Source: Cladobotryum mycophilum
Lineage: Eukaryota; Ascomycota; Sordariomycetes; Hypocreales; Hypocreaceae
Length of the DNA: 64,000 bases
Assembly (NCBI GenBank): GCA_036429605.1
Contig: CM071591.1
Location: forward strand, 5,146,001-5,210,000
Direction of reading: 5' to 3'
Shown: positions 25,047 through 34,800 of the stretch, piece after piece
Layout: every line of letters begins with the position of its first letter
Numbering within the stretch: the stretch's first letter is position 1
Notes under the pieces: generated by a model
Database searches by the model: none
The model's input: only the letters and a program-made list of their open reading frames with translations
What the model was told of the DNA's origin: nothing
Program-made: the position numbers and the translations under genes

Positions 25047-25562
25047 TTATTTGAAAGGTCCCGGGTAGTTACTAGAGAATGCTTCAAACTTGACAAAATA
25101 GTCACGGAGGGTTTGCCGCTTCATGGCAAGCACAAAGCCGTCTGCAGGACTGTCTTTAACACCTACGGAGTTGGTATAAATACTTTTTAGGGATCTCAAC
25201 AGTGCTCTATGGGTTTCTACGCAGGAGGATGTAAGCTTCCCTATTACGTTGCCATTAGCTATACGTAAGGTATATAGGGGAAGAGAAGCGGATACATAAT
25301 ACCTAACTGTGAAAAATACACCGTTCTCCTTGATGATCAGTTTGACGTAGCCTATTTTCTGGATGAGCTATGTCAGATTGGAGATTGAATTAAGGTTGAG
25401 TAGGTGTGGTCGAATATCACTTACATACCATAACGATGCGAGGATTATGCTTGGGATAAACAGGGTGAAGACGTAGGAGAGGAGAATGCTGGCCAGAAGG
25501 AAGAAAATACAGTCAAAATTGGAGAACCCAGCTTCAGTGAAGCGAACAACTTGGTCATCTCC
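25047..25562 (-). CDS. Unrecognised membrane-protein gene, last two exons
   Basis: Two exons join cleanly: 25562-25425 (46 codons) and 25367-25047 (107 codons including stop), with donor GTAAGT and acceptor TGACATAG in phase 0. The first encodes a strongly hydrophobic helix, FFLLASILLSYVFTLFIPSI. The second encodes a folded-looking cytosolic tail ending FSSNYPGPFK. Further 5' coding sequence is likely; a minus-strand open frame at 25950-25735 (motif IGTQKFVQYTNACLYLKRED) may be an upstream exon, but I could not join it without breaking phase. No family was recognised. The gene may be partly decayed. Confidence 0.5.
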
Positions 25563-25734
25563 CTATGGACACTTTTAAGAGGTGTGCTCTTCACTTAGTA
25601 TGTGGCTCTCCATATCATAATGATCATCGTGCCTTTGAGAATAAAACTTGAATTGGCATTATTCGCCTTGGAGATGGTCGATGTTGTAAGAAAGAAGGCA
25701 TCATGCCATTCACAACCACACACACATACGTTGA

Positions 25735-25953
25735 CTACTGGTCTCGACAATTCGGCAACGTAGTAGGGAAATGAACAATGTAGCCTATTCCGTTTGCCCC
25801 AATCAATGGACACTGAAAGCACAGTGTCCGGTCAACAGGAGCGGTTACCCGGCCCAGAAACGGTGCTTGATCTTCCCTTTTGAGATACAGACATGCATTG
25901 GTGTATTGTACAAATTTCTGGGTACCAATCAGGATTGCACCATTAATCACTAG
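25735..25953 (-). other. Possible upstream exon of the membrane-protein gene
   Basis: An open frame of 71 codons in the same orientation as the exons at 25047-25562. Its composition looks protein-like (TQKFVQYTNACLYLKRED), but no consistent splice junction was found, so it is listed as tentative. Confidence 0.3.
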
Positions 25954-26515
25954 ATCGAATTATTTGAGATGGGAAGATACGTGGGAGAATGCATCGTGAA
26001 TGCAGGAACACAACTCAGGTGCTGCTTATGCTGACTCGACAAGTATTTCTTCACGTTACCCTGAGAACAGAGTGAGGGGTCTCCCCGCTTTTAGTTTTCG
26101 ATAGCCGGACGGAATCATTCCAGCTTTTGATCATGGCACCGTTACCAATGTCTCATCTGACTCGGATCAATGGACTCTGACCCCCTGCTTAGACGGGAAT
26201 ACGAGCCGAATTCGTTATACGTCTAGGCAGCGAGCGGGTAGTAGCAAACAAAACTGAGAACTTGTCAAAAGAAAGGTATGCCAGCCTAATCAGATGTCAA
26301 CAAGGAGATACAGCGAGCACTTTGTAGCTCCCAAGTTGTTACTAGTTTGCAATTTTAGGCAACATTGGCCAGTAAAATGAAGGAGGGTACGCATATTAAC
26401 ATGTATTTAAATCATCGACGTGCCCACGAAGTCTCTTTAATCAGACTTTAACAGCAGGCGACCTCTCCTGGCGCTCTATTCACACCATATCCTACCACCC
26501 ATTTTTGACATCAAT
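25954..26515. other. Intergenic region, divergent promoters
   Basis: About 560 bp between the minus-strand membrane-protein gene and the plus-strand acidic protein. No coding signal. Confidence 0.5.
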
Positions 26516-27355
26516 ATGCCCAAAGTTCAGATGCCGGACGGTTCATTGAGAGACAATCTCTCTGAGCTTCTCACTATTTGCCCACGCTATATCATCGTGC
26601 CCCCCAATCCACCAGAAGGCATCAACTTCGCCCTATGCGGGCAGCTTCAGTCCTTTGACGATCTGACCGATTTACACAATGGCATCTCCAATTGCAAGCC
26701 AGGCATTTGGAAGGCTGAGCATAAAAATATTCCCGGAGTGGACTTCCCCGACCCGACCAGCGAGGCCTGCCTGAGATGGGTGGGCGAGCTGGACGAAAGT
26801 ACGGACGTAGACTTTGGCACCAGCTTGGAGGAGTGGAAATCTTGGGACCAGAAATTAAAAGCGAGGTTTGATGCGGCGACCGAAGTGAGAAAATTGGAAC
26901 AAGATTTGACGTGGAAATTGGACGGGACTTACTTCAATGACGGCGGTGTCTTTGCCACGGTTTCGACGGCATATCTCACCCGCGAAGCTGCAGAAGCTAT
27001 ACTCGGAGACAGCCTTGACGACGAATTCGACGATGACGAATACGTAGGCTTTCTCGAGCGCACCACCTTGAACGACGCAGCATCCGATCCGGAAGAAATT
27101 GAGCGTAATTCCGGCTTCACTCTCGGAGGACTCCATTGTAAGTCCTCACCTTTGGAGTCCAGCAATAGACACATGTTAATAACCTCTTTTTCTTTAGTTA
27201 ATCAAGATGAAATCGGTGGACCGCCTTACATTGCCGTTGCCGAGAGAGATGGACAGGTCGTTGCTATCAAGCTCTTCTCTGATGAGGATGCAGAAGAAGA
27301 AGGTCGTGAGGAGGGCTTTGTGTATGATGCTCAGCCTGGTAAAGTTACTTTCTAG
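26516..27355 (+). CDS. Hypothetical acidic cytosolic protein
   Basis: Two exons, 26516-27137 and 27198-27355, separated by a 60-bp intron with donor GTAAGT and acceptor TTCTTTAG. The intron happens to be open in frame, so an unspliced reading of 279 aa is also possible; the spliced product is 259 aa. It is rich in Asp/Glu, especially DDEFDDDEY near residue 175 and SDEDAEEEGREEG near the C-terminus, with no signal peptide or membrane segment. No known family was recognised. It starts at the only good ATG (MPKVQMPDGS), preceded by a 26-base A/C-rich leader. Confidence 0.65.
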   Translation: MPKVQMPDGSLRDNLSELLTICPRYIIVPPNPPEGINFALCGQLQSFDDLTDLHNGISNCKPGIWKAEHKNIPGVDFPDPTSEACLRWVGELDESTDVDFGTSLEEWKSWDQKLKARFDAATEVRKLEQDLTWKLDGTYFNDGGVFATVSTAYLTREAAEAILGDSLDDEFDDDEYVGFLERTTLNDAASDPEEIERNSGFTLGGLHCKSSPLESSNRHMLITSFSLVNQDEIGGPPYIAVAERDGQVVAIKLFSDEDAEEEGREEGFVYDAQPGKVTF

Positions 27356-27580
27356 GAGGAAGTGTATTTTTAGAAGCAATAAATCCGTTCTGTCCCGGCA
27401 ATTAACTCATGGAGACCTTTTACACATGGACAGATTCACGTCTGGTTTTATTTGAACGGCTAAGCCGCATTCATCCCTTTATATAATTGAGGTCCCAATA
27501 CAGCTATCGGTATCTCATGTCTAATCCAGGCTTTGAAAGAAGAGTCACATTAATAGCTAATGCATATTTTCACACATGTA

Positions 27581-28045
27581 TCATCTCTTCCGCCTAAACA
27601 TTATCAGAAGCCGAGTACCCCATAGTTGTCCGAAGGGGAAAGCATCGACAACACACCTGTTATCGAAATACTCGCAAAGGCGAATAATCTGTCTGCCCTC
27701 AGCATCAACTCTAAATAAATAGCCTCGCTTGTAGATGTTGCCCTTCAAGATCACCGTTGCGGTCATGGTCATGAGAAATTCAGCCAAAGCAACGTCCTCC
27801 CCTTGAACGAGATATATGTTCTTTACATGGTACCTGGGGTCGTCTTCTAATTAGTCAAGAATTTTCTACACATCTCCCATATGCGTGTATTCCGCTGAGA
27901 ATCCCCTGGACACGCGGCAGTGTGAAAGGTAGTTCGAACACAGCATCAATAGCAAATAATGCGCGCCAGCTATCAAAGTCAGCCTAGACGGTCTAAACAC
28001 GCGTCTTCGGTAGTTCGGTCGCTTTCATTACACGCTCTGAAGAGA
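27581..28045 (-). pseudogene. SnoaL-like (NTF2-fold) gene relic
   Basis: Three pieces in order along the minus strand spell a SnoaL/NTF2-fold domain. An N-terminal piece begins ADFDSWRALFAIDAVFELPF near 27983, then comes a short damaged stretch at about 27841-27870, then a piece from YHVKNIYLVQGEDVALAEF to IRLCEYFDNRCVVDAFP ending near 27600. The pieces are in different frames, joined by a region with stops in all frames and no workable intron (the only GT-AG pair is about 25 bp and out of phase). Two in-frame TAG codons lie just upstream (around 27984-27998). SnoaL-like proteins are small cyclases or isomerases, often in polyketide clusters. I read this as a pseudogene. Confidence 0.5.
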
Positions 28046-28866
28046 TGATATGAAACTGATTAAAAGAGACAATTAGTGATGATACAAACTACAGGTCCGA
28101 GATTACTTCCCAACGAAAGAGACAAGTGCTTTCCCCGTGAACTGCCGGCTATACCATAGCCTTTGGATCCCTTCACTCTTCATTCTACGCCCATAGTCCC
28201 TGACAGCTCGGCCTATGATTCGCATGTCTTAGCTCGTGGTGAACTGACTGATGCTGCTGTATTTAGAGGCAATCGTCGGGTTGGCCGGATTTATTCTCAG
28301 TTATTATTCGGTTTTCTTTATTGATGTTTTCTTTTCTTTTCTTTTCCCCTCTTTCTCTTCCTTTTTTATTGACCGTGGCATTTAATGCGAGTGTGTTTGG
28401 TACGTTTGTTATCAGATCATCTGAAAGTATGCAGTGATCGTGATGAGGCGATCCGTAGTAGATATTGGTAGGGTCATGGTTCTGTGCCTCTACAGTGGTG
28501 GAACCGCCTGAGAGGTGTTCTGAACGGAGCCAAAAATTGGTACAGTCTCGGGACGGTCCCCACCCGGTTCCAAGTTCCAATAACTGTAACGGTTAACACA
28601 CACCCACTAGTATTTACACCATGGAGAGAGACTATTATAAGACTCAGCTCTCCAGGCTCTAGAAGAACTAACTAGTAATAGTTGGACTGACAGCACATGT
28701 CTCACATTTCCCGTTTAATGCAATAACCTGGAATGTAGAAAACATAGGAATAGGAGCTTCGACATCCATGCTACGTCCTCCGTAGACAATAACCATCACC
28801 AATTCTGCCTTTCGACCCCCTGACATATTGGCCCTTTGGCTGGCACCCGGACAACTAGAGCTCGCG
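28046..28866. other. Intergenic region, no supported gene
   Basis: About 820 bp of mixed composition with a pyrimidine-rich stretch near 28317-28375. It holds the promoter of the acyltransferase-like gene. No coding signal. Confidence 0.5.
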
Positions 28867-30432
28867 ATGACGGGGACGCCCGAGGCCCGGCTGGTGATGC
28901 AGCCGCCAGCACCAACTGAGTCCTACAATGACACTCTTCAAGACAGTCAGCTAGGTGCCCCGTCAACGGGAAACAATCGACGACATGATACACCTGCCGC
29001 CCACGATTCCACGTATATCCAGCGCTCCGCCACCCAGCCTAGCGATCCTCCCACCCCGCCGAAAGCCCCTCGAGTTCGTATACTTGCACCCGACCTTCTT
29101 CGCGGCGTGTTGATGCTGGTCATGACTCTCGATCACGTAGGCTCGGGCCTTGGTACGTGGCGTAGTGGAACTGAGTGGGACGGTACTGTGGTCAATGATT
29201 TCACGGCTCCGCTGGCATACGCCATACGAACCATGGCGCATAACATCATCTCTGGCTTCATGTTCCTCATGGGCATGGGAATCATATTCCTCGGCCAATC
29301 GAGAAAAAAGCTTGGATGGCCACCGATGAGATGTGTGCGATACTTTTTTATACGTGGCATGGTGATCATCATCGTTCCCGCCTTGGTGGGAGTCGCCCTC
29401 CCCTGGGGCCCAGACTTTTACGTTAATTTGGTGCTGTCGGCACAGGGCGTAAACTTCTTTCTTCTTGGCCTGCTTTGGCTTCTATTCGAGAAGACGGAGA
29501 AGATGCTCGCCCAACAGCTCGCTAGGCTGAAGATTTGTTCCAATTGTTCAGATAGCGAGCGTGAGAACGAGCCTTTACTTGCTAGAGAGAGAGTGGGAGG
29601 GCCGCAACTAGCTAGCGATATGGCAGACTTATCTTGGCATATTCATAACGCAGTTCTGGTCATACTGGGTGTCATCACAATATCCTGGAATATCTGGTTC
29701 GCTCAGCATCACGGCTGTCTTGAATCTATATCCGCCACCATCGCAGATCATCAGCGCGCAGCAGATCTGACTAGCACATCTCCAAACTTCTTGTTCCGAA
29801 TCTTGTTTTGGCCTGTCGAAACGTATAGATGGAAAGCTCGTTTCCCAGCGTTGTCATGGTCGTCCTTTGCCATTCTTGGTTTCTTATATGGCCGCATCAC
29901 TGTATCCAGACGGTGGAGTCCTCGCGCAATGGCTGCTGGCCAAGCTCTAGTCGCATCACTTTTCGCATTCTTGTTTATCTTAACGCGCGTCCTCCAAGTG
30001 GGAAATCTGTCGGAAGGCTGCCTCAGAACCCCAAGCCACGAGCGGCACCCCAAAAAGAACCCGTATCTCGTCTCTCCAGAGGCGTTTTTCTACGTCATTA
30101 AGTACCCCCCGGATGTGGCATTTTGGGCCCTCACCATGGCGGGGAACAACTTTCTCCTCGCCGTGTTTGGCGCCACACCCCTGCACATGGCAAAACGGTT
30201 GACTATCCTGCTTGACATTGGTAGTACGCCGCTATTCTTCTATATAGGTAGCGCGGTGGTTTGGTTTGCCTTTGCCAAGACGTTGATGGCTATACCAGGG
30301 CATCCTCACTGGAGTATGAGCGTTTGCTTTGTCATATCGGCACTGATTGTGCTGATCATGTGGCCGTTATGCAGAGCATATGGCCGTTTTAAGAACAGCA
30401 AACCTGCCGACTCGATCTGGCGTTTATTCTAG
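28867..30432 (+). CDS. Multi-pass membrane protein, heparan-alpha-glucosaminide N-acetyltransferase-like
   Basis: About 521 aa from ATG 28867 (MTGTPEARLV); the frame is open upstream but without an ATG. After a Pro/Thr-rich cytosolic N-terminus comes the family signature RILAPDLLRGVLMLVMTLDH, where the R-G and D-H residues match the HGSNAT-catalytic/DUF1624 family. A series of about ten hydrophobic helices follows (for example IISGFMFLMGMGIIFLG, FFLLGLLWLLF, TLMAIPGH and VCFVISALIVLIMW). These proteins sit in membranes and are thought to transfer acetyl groups, but the fungal substrate is unknown. No intron is needed and the frame is intact. Confidence 0.7.
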   Translation: MTGTPEARLVMQPPAPTESYNDTLQDSQLGAPSTGNNRRHDTPAAHDSTYIQRSATQPSDPPTPPKAPRVRILAPDLLRGVLMLVMTLDHVGSGLGTWRSGTEWDGTVVNDFTAPLAYAIRTMAHNIISGFMFLMGMGIIFLGQSRKKLGWPPMRCVRYFFIRGMVIIIVPALVGVALPWGPDFYVNLVLSAQGVNFFLLGLLWLLFEKTEKMLAQQLARLKICSNCSDSERENEPLLARERVGGPQLASDMADLSWHIHNAVLVILGVITISWNIWFAQHHGCLESISATIADHQRAADLTSTSPNFLFRILFWPVETYRWKARFPALSWSSFAILGFLYGRITVSRRWSPRAMAAGQALVASLFAFLFILTRVLQVGNLSEGCLRTPSHERHPKKNPYLVSPEAFFYVIKYPPDVAFWALTMAGNNFLLAVFGATPLHMAKRLTILLDIGSTPLFFYIGSAVVWFAFAKTLMAIPGHPHWSMSVCFVISALIVLIMWPLCRAYGRFKNSKPADSIWRLF

Positions 30433-31203
30433 GACAATGCACTTTCATGCGACGAGTAGACTGAGGAGTGTAGAATAAATAACGCTATGTTAGGAACGTC
30501 TTTCCTCAAAGCAACATAGAGGCACGAAGCAAGATGCGCATAAACTGTAAGAAAAAGAAGGTAGTTCACTCCAAATCCACTCATAATGTCAGATTTCCGA
30601 GTAGCACGCCAACATGCCTCACCCGCATGATTGGCATCCGGCTCACCTTTTAGGGGGTACTCTTGGCAAGGAGGTATGTGGCTTGCTTAGCGATTGTTGT
30701 GCCCAAAAACAGGATAGTCACGACATCAGCTCTAAGCTTCTCTCCTGGTGCTTATTCGGTTATCGCTTGTAGACCAATGAGTAACTGTTGGTGCGGTCGT
30801 GGCTTCATGCGGCTCTGACCATTATAGGGAGTGCGGGCGTAAATGTTGCTCATTTTCCCACCTTAATCTGACAGCACTGCAATGGCGGTCCATTGCAATC
30901 CAAGTTGTGTCGAAACCTCCAATCACCAAGTTGCCGTTTGTCAAACTATGAGATATGTGCAGAGTGGCGCAGTGCGCCATGGGGGTAGCTGCCAAGGGTC
31001 TAGGACATTGCAGTCTTGTCAAGTAATATGGGGACTCTACATGAATCTCCTATTATAAAAGGCATCACTTTCGCTGCCTTTTCCTTTCTAGCTCCAAGAC
31101 TCCAAGCAGTTCACTAAGACATACTCATCTACGTCACCTTGTTCGCATCCGCTCCCACTGAAAAACCTTCTCTCCCAAACTATTCTTAAACAAGTCCTTC
31201 ACG
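30433..31203. other. Intergenic region, promoter of the small secreted protein
   Basis: About 770 bp. No coding signal. A TATA-like TTATAAAA lies near 31052, about 150 bp upstream of the next ATG. Confidence 0.5.
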
Positions 31204-31624
31204 ATGCATTTCCAACTCATCCCCGTTGCTGCCATGTTGTTGGGCGTTTTAGTTCCATCAACCCAGGCGACCGTCGCTCTTGGGACCATTACCTTCAGCA
31301 CCTCCCAAGGTTCCAAGAAATGGAATGGTAAGATGTTTAGGATCATCAAAGCGATAACTGGATGCTAACCCTGAGACAGCCGCTTGGATCGAAGGTGAGG
31401 GTCAGGACAAGACTTGCGGTCGTGCGGCAACCATCAGCACCTCGGACCAGAACCCTTGCGGTCGAAAGTTCAGACTCTCCAACGGTTTCACGTACTCGCT
31501 AGCAGGTTGTGGTGACAGCAGCTTTCGGCTGCTAAACGATAATGGAAGCTTTAACAATAAGTGCAGATTTGTCTCTGACAACTTCAATGGCTTCTGTGGC
31601 ATGCACCGCCAATGGAACTGCTAA
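31204..31624 (+). CDS. Small secreted cysteine-rich protein (effector-like)
   Basis: Two exons, 31204-31327 and 31380-31624 (52-bp intron, donor GTAAGA, acceptor GAGACAG), encode 122 aa. The first 23 residues form a clean signal peptide (MHFQLIPVAAMLLGVLVPST, cleavage near TQA). The mature protein has six cysteines spaced through its second half, the last being the C-terminal residue (QWNC), so three disulfides are likely. It contains NGS/NFNG glycosylation-type sites and no tandem repeats. No family was recognised. Size, signal peptide and cysteine content fit a fungal secreted effector or antimicrobial protein. It lies next to the PKS gene and converges with it. Confidence 0.75.
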
Positions 31625-31828
31625 GCAACGGCAGGGGACATCCCCGATTGGATTGGCCCTGACGGTGACGCTGGTTTGAAGAGGTTATGAGATATGGCAT
31701 GATTTATGTAGAATTTAGATCTTCACCCCGCTCATCTGAAGTAGATGGGGTATAAAAGGGCTTGGTGCTTCTTTCTATTCCTCTGAATGTGCAGCGTGCT
31801 AAAGCTGAATGCGATTGTTCATTCATCC

Positions 31829-34800
31829 CTAATTTCCCAAAGCCAAGACCGCTGATCTCACTGTGTTATGGAAAAATGTAGCGGGCAACTCGAGACCGCT
31901 TTCTTGATGCATCGCTGAAATTACCGTGAGTGTCATCAACGAATCAAGACCCAGACTGTCGAATCTCACATCGTCTTCTAAATCGCTCACGTCAATACCC
32001 GTCTCACGGACGACTATCTTGAGGAAGATATCTGCTAGAGACGACTTCTGTACCCTGTCGTTTACAGTAACTACAGTCGGCGTATCAGGTTCAGGATTGG
32101 CTACTGAAGGATTGCGATGTATGATTGGCGAGCCAGGCATCTCTCTCTCTGGAGTCTCTGGGCGTGTAGTCGCGTGGGAGCCAATACGTGAAGGCGAGGT
32201 GATACTTAGAGAACGCTTGAGTGCAGTCTTCTTCATTTTCTGGAATCGTATTCCGCTCAGCACTGAAACTAGATCATTCCCTTGGTAGACGTAAACATGG
32301 CTGGTTATCATGTTACTGGTCAATGGAGAGTCCTCCATGTATGTGTAACTGGTGTAAACGGCTGCAGTATTCAGGGACCTGCTGAGATGCCAAGTGTCAA
32401 AGCCTGTTGAGACAAAGGCAAGTTTATCAGAGAATTGGAGTCCGTTATTTAATAAGAACCCCGAGAGGTGAGTCATTGCATCGAGCAGAAAGGGATGATG
32501 GAGGTAGTGACCGGGAGCAGCAACAGTTGCCTTCATATTGACTTCACCTACGACATCCTGCATGCTCTCGCCAAGGTAGACGTTTTCCAGCGCCTGGTAC
32601 GGCTCGCTGTAGCGAACGGCGTTCTCGAATAAGTGGTAGACAACTCGCTTGCCAAGTTTGTGATGAGCGGATGCCTTCAATTCAGCGACGCGGCTCCGGA
32701 CAAGAAAGTCGGCTTGGCTGAGTTTTGCCGTCGAGCCCAGGATGACTTGACAGACACCCAGTTCGTAATTTTCACTCAAGGTGCGGCAGGCGTATCGAAT
32801 ATCTGCTGTATTCGTTTTGGGGGTGAACTTGACATTGACCACCAAAGTTTGGTCTTCTCCAGTAAGTACCAAAGCTTGATGGTAGCGGGTCTTTTGGACT
32901 GTGAGCGGAATGTCCATAGTTCCAGCATTTGTATGCTTCAGGTATGCGTATTGGGTTGCAGACAGTGCCATATCCATGAGAAAACTGCTCGGACATGTGT
33001 CTACGTCTACCAAAGAATGGCCACGGATGGCGTCTCGCAGGTGTGGATCAGATAAGGATGACTCAAATGTGACCGATATCAAGTCTTCCTGAATATCCTC
33101 GCTTACTATTCGCTGTAGCGTTGTTGTTGGATACCCGTGTACCGAGGGCACGATGTCTGGTGTTTGTCCATTGTCATCAGCGACACCCTTTTCCGACTCT
33201 GGATCTAGAAATGACACCCAGAATTCCTTTTCGTCAAAGGCGTAGAATGGAAGCTCGAGAAGAGCTAGAGAGGACTTGAAGTCATGATGATATGCTGTCC
33301 AGTCAATTTGAAGCCCTGCAGTATAAAGTCGCTTCAGGGTCGATGAGATTGATTCCCAATTATCTCTGTCGCGTTGAACTGAGGGCAGGCAGCGATTCTT
33401 CGTTTCACCAACACCAAAAGTAGCAGTGATAAATCCCAAGCAGATTGGATCAGGGCCAACTTCGATGAACATCATGTTGGAAAGTTTCTGCCCCTGCATC
33501 GCCTGCAGTGCCCCGACGAAATCGACAGGTTCCCGAGTTTGCCGAGCCAAGTACTCTGGTGAAAACGTTTCTTGTCTGTCAACCACCGCCCCCAAAAGGG
33601 TAGATGCGACTAGTATCTTTGGTGCAGAAAAGGCGACGCCCTGGCAAGACTCCTCAAATTGCGCCAAAATTGGATCCAGCTGTGACGAGTGGAAGCCGTA
33701 TGGAAGAGACAGTAAAGTGCTCTGGATGCCATCTGGCTTTAACCTAGCTTGCAAGACTTCTATTACTGGCCGCGGACCGCTCACCACTGTCACATTCGAT
33801 GTGTTGATGCAAGCGATTGAACAAGACTCAAAATTGCCAGACAGCAACTTGCGGGTTTGTTCGACATTTTGAGAAACTGCGAGCATTCTAAACTCACCAG
33901 GTACTAGTCTTTCTGATGCTATCCTTGCCCGAGTTCCTACCAAATACAAGGCATCGCTGACGCTGAGGACACCAGCTACGCATAACGCAGCGTACTCTCC
34001 TAGACTGTGGCCGATGACCATGGCAGGTTGAACGCCCCAGAGACGCCAGAGCTCAGCCAAGGCCAACTCAAAACTCAGTAAGGCGAGCTGCATTTGGATA
34101 GAATCCGGCTCCGTCTCCGTCTCTTGGGTTGTTTCGTCGTGTATCAAATGCAAGAAATAAGGGAGACCTTGAGCGGAAGCCATATCTTGGTAACCAGAAA
34201 GAGTGCTGCGAAATGTGGTAGATGTCTCCCACAGGCGCGATCCCATTTCTCTGTAAGATGAGCCTTGGCCTGTGAAAACAAACACGACTTCTGGTGCTGT
34301 GATAGCCGCACGTGGTATGGTATTCTTACCCAAATCATTTTCTAAATTGGCGACAACTCCTTCGATAGATGATGCTGCAATGGCATATCGTAGCGGATGG
34401 TGCATGCGACGGGCTGTTGTTGAATAAGCCAGATCAGCCAGATTGATGTTCGGATTTTGTCGTAGATACGTCAAGTATCTCTTCTTGATACCGACCAACG
34501 ATTTTTTAGAGCGGGCTGAGAGTGTAATAACGTGGTGGTTTCGAGGGTCTACACATTTGGGCTGTCGTAGCGGCGCCTCTTCTAGTAGCAGGCAAGAATT
34601 TCCTCCCTGCAGTTGCATAAGCCTATGATCCCATACATTTGGTGCGTGATATTGCGTCTTACCGATGCATCAAAGCAATTTAAAAACACGCGCAACGTGC
34701 CATCGGACGTAGGGCTTGGAGATAAAGTCATGCCACGACTAGCAATATGGACATTGAGAGAGATCAGATCCGGGAATTTGGAATTAATAGGCCCTGGAAG

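Noticed and set aside
27841..27870. Very short intron in the SnoaL-like relic
   Set aside because: Only about 23-25 bp between GT and AG and the phase does not match.
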